From: Dyella amyloliquefaciens
Lineage (GTDB): Bacteria; Pseudomonadota; Gammaproteobacteria; Xanthomonadales; Rhodanobacteraceae
DNA: 64,000 nt
NCBI RefSeq assembly: GCF_004296575.1
Contig: NZ_SAYT01000007.1
Span: 310,001 to 374,000 of the forward strand
Reading direction: 5' to 3'
Shown here: positions 10,009 through 19,006 of the stretch, piece after piece
How positions within the stretch are numbered: position 1 is the stretch's first letter
How the letters are laid out: each line of letters begins with the position of its first letter
Position numbers and translations under genes: made by a program
The notes under the pieces: model-generated
The model's database searches: none
What the model was told of the DNA's origin: nothing
The model's input: only the letters and a program-made list of their open reading frames with translations

Positions 10009-11616
10009 ATGAAGTCTCCCAGCATGTTCCGCGGGCTGCTGTCCTTCAGCAGCATGACCATGATTTCGCGCGTGCTCGGTCTGGTCCGGGACATATCCAT
10101 CAATGCGACGTTCGGTGCCAATGCCGCCACGGATGCGTTCTGGGTGGCGTTCCGCATTCCCAACTTCATGCGCCGCCTGTTTGCGGAAGGTTCGTTCTCC
10201 ACGGCCTTCGTGCCCGTCTTCACCGAGGTGAAGGAGAAGCGAAGCCACGAGGACCTGAAGGAACTGATGGCGCGCGTCTCCGGCACGCTGGGCGGTGTGC
10301 TGCTGGTGATCACGGCGATTGGTGTGATCTTCGCGCCGCAGGTGGCGTCGCTGTTCTCGCAGGGCGCGGCGGATACGCCGGAGAAGTTCGCGCTGACCAC
10401 CCAGTTGCTGCGCCTGACCTTTCCGTTCCTGTTGTTCGTGTCGCTGACGGCGCTGTGCGGCGGCGCGCTCAACAGCTTCCATCGCTTCGCCTTGCCGGCA
10501 CTGACGCCGGTGATCCTCAACCTGTGCATGATCAGCGGCGCGCTGTGGCTCTCGCGCTACCTGAATCCGCCGATCATGGCGATGGGTTGGGCGATCCTGG
10601 CGGCTGGCATCCTGCAGCTGCTGTTTCAGCTGCCGTCGCTGAAGGGTCTGAACCTGCTCGCCCTGCCGCGCTGGGGCTGGAGCCATCCGGACGTGCGCCG
10701 CATCCTCAAGCTGATGGTGCCGACGCTGTTCGGTTCGTCGGTGGCCCAGGTCAACCTGCTGCTGGATACGGTGATTGCCGCCTACCTGATGACCGGTTCG
10801 CAGAGCTGGCTGTCGCAGGCTGACCGCTTCCTCGAACTGCCCCTGGGCCTGTTCGGCGTCGCGCTGGGCACGGTGATCCTGCCGTCGCTGTCGCGCCACC
10901 ACGTCACCACCGACAAAGACGGCTTTTCCAAGGCGCTGGACTGGGGCCTGCGCATCACGCTGCTGATCGCGGTGCCGGCGATGTTCGCCCTGATGCTGCT
11001 GGCGCGTCCGCTGGTGGCCACGCTGTTCCAGCATGGCCAGTTCACGCCGTTCGATACCCATATGGCGACGCTGTCCATCACGGCGCTGAGCTTCGGCCTG
11101 CCGGCTTTCGCGCTGGTGAAGGTGGCGCTGCCGGCGTTCTACGCACGCCAGGACACGCGCACGCCGGTGCGCGCGGGCGTGGCTTCGCTGGTGGCCAACA
11201 TGGTGCTCAACGTGGTGTTCGTGGCGATGCTGTTCACGCTGTGGGCTACGCCGGAGCAGCGCCAACTGCCCTGGATGGACGGCATCGCCGCGGTGCCCGG
11301 CCTGCACATGGCGCTCGGCATGGCCAGCGCGCTGGCCAGCTACATCAACCTGGGCCTGCTGTGGCGCTGGCTGAAGCAGGCTGGCGTCTACCAGCGCCAG
11401 CCGGGCTGGACGCGGCACATGCTGCGCCTGGTGCTGTCCTGTGCCGTGATGATCGCCGTACTGCTGGTGGGCATGTGGATCTGGCCCGACTGGACGGATG
11501 TCAACAACAGGACCCGTGTATGGCGCCTGGCGGTGCTGGTGATCGCCGGCGGCGGCGCTTATGTAGTGACCCTGTTCGCAGCGGGCTTCCGTATGCGCGA
11601 ACTGCGCGGCGCCTGA
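10009..11616 (+). CDS. murJ: Lipid II flippase MurJ (MviN)
   Basis: The 535-residue polytopic membrane protein of the MOP superfamily has about 14 predicted hydrophobic segments. The family start is clear: SSMTMISRVLGLVRDI, then FGANAATDAFWVAFRIPN and RRLFAEGSFSTAFVPV. MurJ flips lipid II across the inner membrane for peptidoglycan synthesis. The arginines in the N-terminal motifs, needed for transport in E. coli MurJ, are present. No strong ribosome-binding site precedes ATG 10009; a second ATG at 10024 is possible. A REP pair follows, then ribF on the same strand. Confidence 0.95.
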   Translation: MKSPSMFRGLLSFSSMTMISRVLGLVRDISINATFGANAATDAFWVAFRIPNFMRRLFAEGSFSTAFVPVFTEVKEKRSHEDLKELMARVSGTLGGVLLVITAIGVIFAPQVASLFSQGAADTPEKFALTTQLLRLTFPFLLFVSLTALCGGALNSFHRFALPALTPVILNLCMISGALWLSRYLNPPIMAMGWAILAAGILQLLFQLPSLKGLNLLALPRWGWSHPDVRRILKLMVPTLFGSSVAQVNLLLDTVIAAYLMTGSQSWLSQADRFLELPLGLFGVALGTVILPSLSRHHVTTDKDGFSKALDWGLRITLLIAVPAMFALMLLARPLVATLFQHGQFTPFDTHMATLSITALSFGLPAFALVKVALPAFYARQDTRTPVRAGVASLVANMVLNVVFVAMLFTLWATPEQRQLPWMDGIAAVPGLHMALGMASALASYINLGLLWRWLKQAGVYQRQPGWTRHMLRLVLSCAVMIAVLLVGMWIWPDWTDVNNRTRVWRLAVLVIAGGGAYVVTLFAAGFRMRELRGA

Positions 11617-11624
11617 GGCGGCTT

Positions 11625-11750
11625 TGTAGGAGCGCACCCAGTGCGCGATTGCCGTTTGGGGTGACAAGCGGTTCGTTCCCGAAGCCATCGCTGAGGTGAC
11701 GAGCCTTGCTCCACGCCATGCCCTGATCGCGCACTGGGTGCGCTCCTACA
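11625..11750. repeat. Inverted pair of GTAG-type REP palindromes, second copy
   Basis: The left unit TGTAGGAGCGCACCCAGTGC (11625-11644, continuing GCGA) and the right unit, its reverse complement (11727-11750), are separated by about 78 bases. Both GTAG heads are intact. The same pair with a different spacer occurs at 316-414. The element fills most of the murJ-ribF gap and ends about 40 bases before the ribF start. Confidence 0.85.
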
Positions 11751-11776
11751 GGGCGGGGCTGGCGGCCATCACCCGC

Positions 11777-11782
11777 TATACT
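11777..11782 (+). promoter_or_regulatory. Candidate -10 element of ribF
   Basis: TATACT lies only 6 bases before the first ribF ATG (11789), so transcription would start at or next to the start codon. I see no good -35 hexamer and no ribosome-binding site. The call rests on the -10 match alone. Confidence 0.4.
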
Positions 11783-11788
11783 CGCCCG

Positions 11789-12742
11789 ATGATGAGACTT
11801 TCCAGGGATGTCGCCGGCCCCTGTCTGGCGCCCGGCGGCAGTGTGGTAGCCGTTGGGGCGTTCGACGGACTGCATCGTGGTCACCAGGCCTTGCTTGCCG
11901 AAGTGCGCGAGCGAGCTGATGCACTTGGCCTGACGCCGGTGGTCGTGAGCTTCGAGCCGCTTCCCCGGGCCTTCTTTTCGCCCGACCCGGTGGCGCGGCT
12001 GTCCAGCGTGCGCGAGAAGCTGCGTGGCTTCGATGCGGCCGGGATGGAGCAGGTGCTGCTGCTGCGTTTCAACGGCGCACTGACGGCCATGTCGGCCGAG
12101 GATTTTGTGCAGCGCGTGCTGATCGACCGCCTCGCGGCCCGCGAGGTGTGGGTCGGCGGCGACTTCCGCTTCGGGCACAAGCGCGGCGGCGACGTGGCCC
12201 TGCTCGAGGCGATGGGGCAGCAACTGGGTTTCAGTGCCCGCACCATGCCGGCCGTGCTGCTGGAGGGCGCCCGCGTATCGGCCAGCCGCGTGCGCATGCT
12301 GCTGGCGGCCGGCGAGTTTGCCGGGGCGACGCCGCTGCTCGGCCGTCCGTTCGTGATGGAGGGCAAGGTGGAGTACGGCAAGCAGCTGGGGCGCCAGCTG
12401 GGTTATCCCACCGCCAACATCCACCTGCGGGACCGTTCCAGCCCCGTGCACGGCATTTTCGCGGTGCGGGTGGGGCTGGGCGAGGGCGAGTGCAGCTGGC
12501 CGGGCGTGGCCAGCCTCGGCGTCCGCCCCACCGTCAACGAAGTGCCCGAGCCGCTGCTGGAAGTCCATTTGTTCGATTTCGAAGGCGACCTCTACGGCCA
12601 GCGCATGGCGGTGGAATTCGTGGCCAAGCTGCGCGACGAGCAGAAATTCGACGGCGTCGAGGCTTTGACCGTCCAGATGGCCAAAGACGCCCGCCAGGCG
12701 CGTGAGTTGTTGGGCATGAATCCGCGCCTCAGCGAGGCGTAA
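11789..12742 (+). CDS. ribF: Bifunctional riboflavin kinase/FAD synthetase
   Basis: The protein (317 residues) makes FMN and FAD from riboflavin. The N-terminal adenylyltransferase domain shows GAFDGLHRGH with the HxGH nucleotidyl-transfer motif at 29-32; the C-terminal flavokinase domain shows GYPTAN and a typical end. The start is ATG 11789 or the adjacent ATG 11792. Extending upstream would translate the REP element, so a longer start is unlikely. No Shine-Dalgarno sequence precedes either ATG. ileS follows after 108 bases, as in the conserved ribF-ileS-lspA-ispH order. Confidence 0.95.
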   Translation: MMRLSRDVAGPCLAPGGSVVAVGAFDGLHRGHQALLAEVRERADALGLTPVVVSFEPLPRAFFSPDPVARLSSVREKLRGFDAAGMEQVLLLRFNGALTAMSAEDFVQRVLIDRLAAREVWVGGDFRFGHKRGGDVALLEAMGQQLGFSARTMPAVLLEGARVSASRVRMLLAAGEFAGATPLLGRPFVMEGKVEYGKQLGRQLGYPTANIHLRDRSSPVHGIFAVRVGLGEGECSWPGVASLGVRPTVNEVPEPLLEVHLFDFEGDLYGQRMAVEFVAKLRDEQKFDGVEALTVQMAKDARQARELLGMNPRLSEA

Positions 12743-12850
12743 CGGCCCCAAATCCGGTAACGTTGGCGTTTCCGCCGTGTCCTTGGCGGCGCCAGGCAAT
12801 GACGGCGCCCGCAGGACCGCGCCAGACCCCGATCAGAGCATCCCCAGGCA

Positions 12851-15718
12851 ATGACCCAGGATTACAAGAACACCATCAACCTGCCGCAGACGGAATTCCC
12901 GATGCGCGGCGACCTGCCCAAGCGCGAGCCCAAGTGGCTGGCCGACTGGCAGCAGGTGAACCGCTACGTGCAGATCCAGGAGCGCGCGGCGAACCGCGAC
13001 AAGGTGTTCGTGCTGCATGACGGCCCGCCGTACGCCAACGGTGCGATCCACCTGGGCCATGCGGTGAACAAGGTGCTCAAGGACGTGGTGGTGAAGTCGC
13101 GCCTTCTGGCCGGCTACCGCGCGCCCTACGTGCCGGGCTGGGACTGCCACGGTCTGCCGATCGAAGTGGCGGTGGAGAAGAAATTCGGTCGCGTGGGCGA
13201 CAAGCTCGACGCCGCCGCATTCCGCCAGAAGTGCCGCGAATACGCGCAACAGCAGATCGACCTGCAGCGCACCGACTTCAAGCGCCTCGGCGTGCTGGGT
13301 GACTGGGAAAACCCGTACCGCACCATGGACTTCAAGTACGAAGCCGACATGGTGCGCGCGCTGGCGAAGATCGTCGGCAACGGCCACGTCGTGCGTGGCG
13401 CCAAGCCGGTGTACTGGTGCTTCGACTGCGGCTCGGCATTGGCCGAAGCCGAGATCGAATATGCCGACAAGACCTCGCCGGCCGTCGACGTTGCTTACGA
13501 CGCAGTGGACGCGAAGGCGCTCGCACAGAAGTTCGGCGTGGATGCAGGCGACGCCATCGTCGCCATCCCGATCTGGACCACCACGCCGTGGACGCTGCCG
13601 GAAAGCCAGGCCGTGTCGCTGGGCGGTGACCTCGAATACGCGCTGATCGAAGGCCCGTCGCGTGACGGCCATCGTCTGCTGCTGGTCGTGGCCAGCGCGC
13701 TGGTGGAAAAGGTCTCGCATCGCTACGGCATCGAAGGCGAGGTCAACGTGCTCGGCCACGTTGCCGGCCAGTCGCTGGAAGGCGTGCTGCTGAAGCATCC
13801 GTTCTATGCACGCGAAGTGCCCGTGCTGATCGGCGACCACGTGTCGGCCGAAGACGGTACCGGCGCCGTGCACACCTCGCCGGACCACGGCGTGGAAGAC
13901 TTCGTCGTCTCGCGCAAGTACGGCATCGAGACGCTCAACTACACCGAAGCTCGCGGCACCTATCGCGCGGACACGCCGGTGGCGCTCGACGGCACCGTGA
14001 TCGCCGGCAAGCACCTGTGGAAGGCCAACGACGAGATCGTCGAGCTGCTGCGCCGTCGTGGTGTGCTGCTGGCCTTCGCCAGGATCGAACACAGCTATCC
14101 GCATTGCTGGCGCCACAAGACGCCGGTGATCTTCCGCACCACGCCGCAGTGGTTCATCAGCATGGAGAAGGAAGGGCTGCGCCCGACCGCGCTCGATGCA
14201 ATCAAGCACGTGCGCTGGGTGCCGGGCTGGGGCGAGGAGCGTATCGCCGGCATGGTCGGCGATCGTCCCGACTGGTGCATCTCGCGCCAGCGCACCTGGG
14301 GCGTGCCGATCGCGCTGTTCATCCACAAGGGTACGCAGGAACCGCATCCGGATTCCGTCGCGCTGCTGGAGCAGGTGGCCAAGCGCGTGGAGCAGGGCGG
14401 CATCGATGCGTGGTACGCGCTGGATGCGGCCGAGCTGCTGGGCGACCAGGCCAAGGACTATGAAAAAGTCCTCGACGTGCTCGACGTGTGGTTCGACTCC
14501 GGCGTCAGCCATTTCGCGGTGGTCGGCCAGCGTCAGGAACTGCAGCAGGGCAAGGCCTCAAGCTACAAGGTGATGTACCTGGAAGGCTCGGACCAGCATC
14601 GCGGCTGGTTCCAGTCGTCGCTGCTGACTTCGTCGGCGATGTTCGCCAAGGCGCCTTACAACGACGTGCTCACCCACGGTTTCACCGTGGATGCGCAGGG
14701 CCGCAAGATGTCCAAGTCGTTGGGCAACGGCATCGAGCCGCAGGACATCATGAAGAACCTGGGCGCGGACATCCTGCGCCTTTGGATCTGCTCGACGGAT
14801 TACCGCAACGAGATGTCGTTGTCGGACGAGATCCTCAAGCGTGTGTCGGATACGTATCGCCGCATCCGCAACACCGCGCGCTTCCTGCTCGGCAACCTCG
14901 ATGGCTTCGACCCCACCAAGCACCTCGTGCCGGTGGAAGAAAGCCTGGCGCTCGACCAGTGGGCCGTGCAGCAGGCGTACGACACACAGCAGGCGGTGAT
15001 GGCGGCCTACGACCGCTACGATTTCCCGGAAATCGTGCAGCGCGTGCAGAACTACTGCACCAACGAGCTGGGCGCGTTGTACCTCGATATCACCAAGGAT
15101 CGTCTCTACACGATGCCGACCGAAAGTCACGGTCGTCGCAGCGCGCAGAGTGCGATGTACCGCATCGCCGAAGCGCTGGTGCGCTGGCTGGCGCCGGTGC
15201 TCACTTTCACTGCCGAAGAAATCTGGCAGAACATGCCGGGCGAGCGCAGCGAGAGCGTGCTGTTCGAAACCTGGTACGAAGGCCTGGCCGCCACGCAGGG
15301 TTCGCCGGAGCAGCGTCGCTACTGGTCCGACCTGCTGGCCATCCGCGAGACCGCTTCGCGCGTGCTCGAAGGCATGCGCAAGGGCGAGCAGATCGGCGCC
15401 TCGCTGGAGGCGAAGCTGGCTATCCATGCCGATCCCGCCATTGTCGCGCGCTACCAGCCGGCAGCGTCGGAACTGCGCTTCTTCTTCATCACCTCGGACC
15501 TGCGCCTGGACCTGGCCGGCGGCCAGCCGGCCGACGCCGTGCTGACCGAACTGGAAGGTGCCGACGTGTGGGTCTCGGCGACCGTCAGCGATGCCGCCAA
15601 GTGCGTGCGCTGCTGGCATCGTCGCGATGACGTCGGCACGCATGCGAATCATCCGGAGCTGTGCGATCGCTGCATCAGCAATGTGGAAGGGCCGGGCGAG
15701 GATCGTCGCTGGTTCTGA
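12851..15718 (+). CDS. ileS: Isoleucyl-tRNA synthetase
   Basis: This 955-residue class I synthetase charges tRNA-Ile. The HIGH-type motif is HLGH at residues 67-70 and KMSKS is at 619-623; the editing (CP1) domain lies between. The C-terminal zinc site is present as CVRCWH and CDRC (last 30 residues), which marks the bacterial type that is usually mupirocin-sensitive. It follows ribF; the repeat element after its stop separates it from lspA but leaves the strand and order of the operon intact. Confidence 0.97.
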   Translation: MTQDYKNTINLPQTEFPMRGDLPKREPKWLADWQQVNRYVQIQERAANRDKVFVLHDGPPYANGAIHLGHAVNKVLKDVVVKSRLLAGYRAPYVPGWDCHGLPIEVAVEKKFGRVGDKLDAAAFRQKCREYAQQQIDLQRTDFKRLGVLGDWENPYRTMDFKYEADMVRALAKIVGNGHVVRGAKPVYWCFDCGSALAEAEIEYADKTSPAVDVAYDAVDAKALAQKFGVDAGDAIVAIPIWTTTPWTLPESQAVSLGGDLEYALIEGPSRDGHRLLLVVASALVEKVSHRYGIEGEVNVLGHVAGQSLEGVLLKHPFYAREVPVLIGDHVSAEDGTGAVHTSPDHGVEDFVVSRKYGIETLNYTEARGTYRADTPVALDGTVIAGKHLWKANDEIVELLRRRGVLLAFARIEHSYPHCWRHKTPVIFRTTPQWFISMEKEGLRPTALDAIKHVRWVPGWGEERIAGMVGDRPDWCISRQRTWGVPIALFIHKGTQEPHPDSVALLEQVAKRVEQGGIDAWYALDAAELLGDQAKDYEKVLDVLDVWFDSGVSHFAVVGQRQELQQGKASSYKVMYLEGSDQHRGWFQSSLLTSSAMFAKAPYNDVLTHGFTVDAQGRKMSKSLGNGIEPQDIMKNLGADILRLWICSTDYRNEMSLSDEILKRVSDTYRRIRNTARFLLGNLDGFDPTKHLVPVEESLALDQWAVQQAYDTQQAVMAAYDRYDFPEIVQRVQNYCTNELGALYLDITKDRLYTMPTESHGRRSAQSAMYRIAEALVRWLAPVLTFTAEEIWQNMPGERSESVLFETWYEGLAATQGSPEQRRYWSDLLAIRETASRVLEGMRKGEQIGASLEAKLAIHADPAIVARYQPAASELRFFFITSDLRLDLAGGQPADAVLTELEGADVWVSATVSDAAKCVRCWHRRDDVGTHANHPELCDRCISNVEGPGEDRRWF

Positions 15719-15728
15719 CCGCACTTCT

Positions 15729-15866
15729 TCCTCTCCCCTTCGGGGAGAGGACCGAGGTGAGGGGCGGGTGCTTGCAACGAGGCTTCAAAAGAGCAGAGGT
15801 CGCTTCGTTCCCCGCTCGTCGCAAGATTGACCCCTCACCCCAACCCTCTCCCCAAAGGGGAGAGGG
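15729..15866. repeat. CTCTCCCC/GGGGAGAG intergenic palindromic element, copy 2
   Basis: CTCTCCCC-tt-CGGGGAGAG at the left, GAGGTGAGGGGCGGGTGCTT next to it, and CCCCTCACCCCAACCCTCTC with CCCTCTCCCC-aaa-GGGGAGAGGG at the right. The ends match copy 1 at 9198-9360. It is inserted between ileS and lspA, inside what is elsewhere a continuous operon. Confidence 0.7.
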
Positions 15867-15889
15867 AGCTTCCAGGCAAGATTTGACCC

Positions 15890-16384
15890 ATGATGAAACC
15901 CAAACCCAACGCCCTTTCCTGGCTACTGCTCTCGGTGGTCGTGATCGTTCTCGACCAGCTCAGCAAATGGTGGGCGCTCACCGCATTGCAGCCGGCCGGC
16001 CTTCCGCATCCGGTGATCCCAGGTTTCCTCAACTGGACGCTGGCCTTCAATACCGGTGCCGCGTTCAGCTTCCTCGCCACTGGCGACGGCTGGCAGCGTT
16101 GGTTCTTCGTGCTGCTGGCGGTGGCCATCAGCGCCGTGCTGGTCGTATGGCTGCATCGCACGCCGCGCAGCGACTGGAAGACGGCAATGCCGTTGGCGCT
16201 GATCGTTGGCGGCGCGCTGGGCAATCTGATCGATCGCCTGCACGCGGCCCAGGTGACCGATTTCATCCACGTGTACTTCCGCGAGTGGAACTACCCGGTG
16301 TTCAACGTGGCTGATTGCGGCATCACGGTGGGCGCGGTGATGCTGGTCGTATTCGGCCTTTTTACAGGTAAAGCCAAGGCCTGA
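15890..16384 (+). CDS. lspA: Lipoprotein signal peptidase (signal peptidase II)
   Basis: The 164-residue inner-membrane aspartyl protease has four hydrophobic segments. The conserved boxes are visible: LDQLSKWW near residue 21, FNTGAAFSFL near 53, GNLIDRL (catalytic Asp115) and FNVADCGI (catalytic Asp142). It cleaves signal peptides of diacylglyceryl-modified prolipoproteins such as the DUF3574 lipoprotein encoded at 45590. Start is ATG 15890 or the adjacent ATG 15893. ispH follows after 78 bases; the fkpB gene that E. coli has between them is absent. Confidence 0.96.
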   Translation: MMKPKPNALSWLLLSVVVIVLDQLSKWWALTALQPAGLPHPVIPGFLNWTLAFNTGAAFSFLATGDGWQRWFFVLLAVAISAVLVVWLHRTPRSDWKTAMPLALIVGGALGNLIDRLHAAQVTDFIHVYFREWNYPVFNVADCGITVGAVMLVVFGLFTGKAKA

Positions 16385-16462
16385 ACGCCCCCTCACATGG
16401 GGTGAGGAGGGGCGTGCGATAATACGGGCCTGTGATTCGACCCTGCCGGGTCCGGAGTTTTC

Positions 16463-17422
16463 GTGGATATCCTGCTCGCCAATCCCCGCGGTTTTTGTGC
16501 CGGCGTCGATCGCGCCATCGCCATCGTCGAGCGTGCGCTCGAATCCTACGGCGCACCGATCTACGTGCGGCATGAAGTGGTGCACAACCGCTACGTGGTG
16601 GACAAGCTGCGCGCCGATGGCGCGGTTTTCGTCGAGGAACTCAGCGAAGTGCCTGACGGCGCCACGGTGATCTTCAGCGCCCACGGCGTTTCCAAGGCCG
16701 TACGCGAAGAAGCCGACCAGCGCGGTCTCAAGGTGTTCGACGCCACCTGTCCGCTGGTGACCAAGGTGCACATGGAGGTCGCCCGCCTCGGTCGCACCGG
16801 CCGTAGCGTGGTGCTGATCGGTCATGCCGGCCATCCGGAAGTGGAAGGCACCATGGGGCAGTGGAATCCCGCCAATCGCGGCGAAATCCTGCTGGTGGAA
16901 TCGGTCGAGGATGTCGCCGAACTCGAACCCAGGTTCCCGCATGAGCTTTCCTACGTCACCCAGACCACGCTTTCGGTGGACGACACCAAGGCCATCATCG
17001 AGGCGTTGCGCACCAAGTTCACGGACATCGATGGTCCGCGCAAGGACGACATCTGCTACGCCACGCAGAATCGCCAGGATGCCGTGCGCCGCCTGGCGGA
17101 TGCCGTCGACCTCATGCTCGTGGTGGGCTCCATCAACAGCTCCAACTCCAATCGCCTGCGCGAGCTGGCGGAGAAGCAGGGCGTGAGCGCCTATCTCATC
17201 GACGGTGCAGAGCACATCGAGCAGCGCTGGCTCGATGGCGTCACGCGCATCGGTCTGACCGCCGGCGCCTCCGCGCCCGAAAAACTAGTCAAGGACGTGA
17301 TCGCGCGCCTGCAGTCCTGGGGCGCCGGCGCCGTCCGCGAGCTCGATGGTGAGCCCGAAACCATCACCTTCGCCCTGCCCAAGGAACTACGCATCGCCGG
17401 CAGCGCTTCTGCCAGCCTCTGA
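16463..17422 (+). CDS. ispH: 4-hydroxy-3-methylbut-2-enyl diphosphate reductase
   Basis: IspH (319 residues) is the last enzyme of the MEP isoprenoid pathway and uses a [4Fe-4S] cluster. The three ligand cysteines are in their family contexts: RGFCAGV (Cys12), [10 protein letters not shown] (Cys96) and ICYATQNRQ (near 197). His41 in [10 protein letters not shown] and the catalytic Glu in [11 protein letters not shown] are present. Translation starts at GTG 16463, with GGAG 5 bases upstream; no ATG fits. A GATAAT at 16418-16423 could be a separate -10 box. It is the last gene of the ribF-ileS-lspA-ispH block. Confidence 0.96.
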   Translation: MDILLANPRGFCAGVDRAIAIVERALESYGAPIYVRHEVVHNRYVVDKLRADGAVFVEELSEVPDGATVIFSAHGVSKAVREEADQRGLKVFDATCPLVTKVHMEVARLGRTGRSVVLIGHAGHPEVEGTMGQWNPANRGEILLVESVEDVAELEPRFPHELSYVTQTTLSVDDTKAIIEALRTKFTDIDGPRKDDICYATQNRQDAVRRLADAVDLMLVVGSINSSNSNRLRELAEKQGVSAYLIDGAEHIEQRWLDGVTRIGLTAGASAPEKLVKDVIARLQSWGAGAVRELDGEPETITFALPKELRIAGSASASL

Positions 17423-17426
17423 CGTC

Positions 17427-17455
17427 TTGCGCGTCTTGTTTTGCGTACGTAGAAT
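17427..17455 (+). promoter_or_regulatory. Promoter of tRNA-Thr
   Basis: -35 TTGCGC (17427-17432) and -10 TAGAAT (17450-17455) are separated by 17 bases; transcription would start a few bases before the tRNA. Confidence 0.6.
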
Positions 17456-17467
17456 TAGCGGTTCCTC

Positions 17468-17543
17468 GCCGGAATAGCTCAGTTGGTAGAGCGGCGCATT
17501 CGTAATGCGTAGGTCGCAGGTTCGACTCCTGTTTCCGGCACCA
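17468..17543 (+). tRNA. tRNA-Thr, anticodon CGT
   Basis: The 76-base cloverleaf has acceptor arms GCCGGAA/TTCCGGC, D-arm GCTCAGTTGGTAGAGC, anticodon arm GCGCA-TTCGTAA-TGCGT with anticodon CGT (codon ACG), T-arm CAGG-TTCGACT-CCTG and an encoded CCA end. Its promoter (17427-17455) and an intrinsic terminator (17554-17577) flank it, so it is transcribed alone. Confidence 0.97.
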
Positions 17544-17553
17544 GTCTTCAAAG

Positions 17554-17577
17554 AAACCCGCGCAAGCGGGTTTTTTT
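17554..17577 (+). terminator. Intrinsic terminator of tRNA-Thr
   Basis: AAACCCGC-GCAA-GCGGGTTT with a run of seven T residues. Confidence 0.88.
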
Positions 17578-17867
17578 GTGCCTGTCGGAAGGGCACGGCA
17601 CGGTGCGCCGGTCCGGGGGATATTGCGCTAATAATTGCGATTATTTTGCGTAAGTTATTGCTTTAATTAAATTTTGTCAGCTCAGAGAAAGCTATAACAC
17701 GTTGATTTAGATGTTCATTACGTGTAGCTGTCGACCAAGTCACATAGTTCCGTAAATACATGCCGTTCGCCGGCCAGAATATACCGCTCATCGGCGTAAG
17801 ACTTTACGTACATTTAAGTCCCCACTAGATTCGCCCCCGTGTCGAATTCTCAGGGGTGGGCAACGCG
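17578..17867. other. AT-rich upstream region of the first minor-pilin cluster
   Basis: About 290 bases without a gene. Bases 17625-17720 are strikingly AT-rich compared with the rest of the window. The segment must hold the promoter of the fimT-pilE cluster. I see no strong sigma-70 or sigma-54 match; CCGTTCGCC at 17763-17771 differs by one base from the AlgR box CCGTTCGTC that drives the minor pilin operon of Pseudomonas aeruginosa. Confidence 0.5.
17763..17771 (+). promoter_or_regulatory. AlgR-box-like site upstream of minor pilin cluster 1
   Basis: CCGTTCGCC matches 8 of 9 positions of the P. aeruginosa AlgR consensus and lies about 100 bases before the first pilin gene. A 9-base near-match is weak on its own; the context makes it worth noting. 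Confidence 0.3.
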
Positions 17868-18443
17868 ATGCAGCTTGTGCCTAAGGGGCGTCGTTCGCCG
17901 GGTGGGCGAACGAAGGGACGGGGTGTCACTCTCGTTGAGTTGATGGTCACGCTAGCGATAGCGGCCATCCTCCTCATGATTGCAGTGCCCAGCTTCCGCA
18001 ATATCACCTTGTCCAACCGTCTCACCACGGCGGCCAATGAGGTCGTTGATGCGATCAACGCGGCAAGGGTCGAGGCGATCAAGCGCAACAACTACGTGCA
18101 GCTCTGTGGCAGTTCGGCGGCGCTCAACCAGAGCGATGTGGTCGGCACGGCTTGCGGCACCGACTCAGGTGCGGTGATGGCCCTGGGCGTGGACGACACC
18201 GGCAAGACCACCGCGGACCTCATCCAGAAGAGCCCCTCCGAAATCACCGCGCCACTCCAGCTGTCCGGCGATTTCGCTGCATTGCGTTTCAATCCGCAGG
18301 GCCTGGGAGCCAAGGCGGGCACTTCATCGCCCTACACCGGCCAGGTAGTGCTGATCTGCACTGCCGGTCTCAATACTGATAACGGTCGCCGCATTTCCAT
18401 TGCCGCGGGCTCGATCGTTCAAGTCCAATCGGTGAACTGCTGA
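17868..18443 (+). CDS. fimT: Type IV minor pilin, FimT/FimU-GspH family (cluster 1)
   Basis: The 191-residue pseudopilin has a basic leader, prepilin-peptidase site KGRG|VTLVELMV with Glu at +5, and a hydrophobic N-terminal helix, followed by a GspH-type domain with conserved NAARVEAIKRNN and cysteines near the end. FimT/FimU proteins are thought to join the tip complex that primes pilus assembly. I used ATG 17868; a GTG at 17856 in the same frame is possible but has no ribosome-binding site. The stop overlaps the frame of the next gene (TGATG). It is the first gene of a six-gene cluster. Confidence 0.85.
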   Translation: MQLVPKGRRSPGGRTKGRGVTLVELMVTLAIAAILLMIAVPSFRNITLSNRLTTAANEVVDAINAARVEAIKRNNYVQLCGSSAALNQSDVVGTACGTDSGAVMALGVDDTGKTTADLIQKSPSEITAPLQLSGDFAALRFNPQGLGAKAGTSSPYTGQVVLICTAGLNTDNGRRISIAAGSIVQVQSVNC

Positions 18444-18541
18444 TGATTCGCTTGAATATCGACAAGACGCGGTGGCATGGAGCTGCCGTGCAGGATGCCG
18501 ATGGCTATCTGGACGAAGCCTTCAGCGAGGGAACGCAGCGC

Positions 18542-19006
18542 ATGCCGCGCACCGGCACGTCCGCGCTTCAACGGGGCGTCGGCCTGATCGAAGTCCTGAT
18601 CGCAGTGCTGATCCTGTCCGTGGCCTTCCTTGGCATTGCCGCATTGCAGGCGATGTCCCTGTCTGCGAACAACACCGCCATGGCTCGCAGCATGGCGACC
18701 ATCGCCAGCTACTCGATCCTGGACGCGATGCGCGCCGACTACACGAATGCGACCGGCGGCGCCTACAACACCGATGCCGCGTTGAAGGCGAGCAGCTGTC
18801 CCACGGACACGAGCACGCTCGCCAATAGCCAGCGCGTGCAGTGGTGCGGCCTGCTGGGCGGCACCTTGGGTGTGGCCGAGACCACCACGGGGGCGATCAA
18901 TTGCTCGTCGGTCGGCGACTGCACCATCACGATTACCTTCGTGGATGTCCGCCAGGGCGCGGACGGCAACAAGCAGCAGACGGTGACCACGAGGGCCATG
19001 CTATGA
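18542..19006 (+). CDS. pilV: Type IV minor pilin PilV (cluster 1)
   Basis: The protein has a prepilin leader ending LQRG|VGLIEVLIAV with Glu+5, then the PilV-type hydrophobic stretch and a short cysteine-containing globular domain; 154 residues. I place the start at ATG 18542, giving a 12-residue leader with GAGGGA 9 bases upstream. An in-frame ATG at 18443 overlaps the fimT stop and would add 33 hydrophilic residues, an atypical prepilin leader. PilV is a minor pilin of the initiation complex. Its stop overlaps the pilW start as ATGA. Confidence 0.85.
   Translation: MPRTGTSALQRGVGLIEVLIAVLILSVAFLGIAALQAMSLSANNTAMARSMATIASYSILDAMRADYTNATGGAYNTDAALKASSCPTDTSTLANSQRVQWCGLLGGTLGVAETTTGAINCSSVGDCTITITFVDVRQGADGNKQQTVTTRAML

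Noticed and set aside
17468-17640. tRNA-Thr as an integration site for the following pilin region
   Set aside because: I found no repeat of the tRNA 3' end in the window and no integrase gene; the pilin genes are ordinary chromosomal genes in this group.
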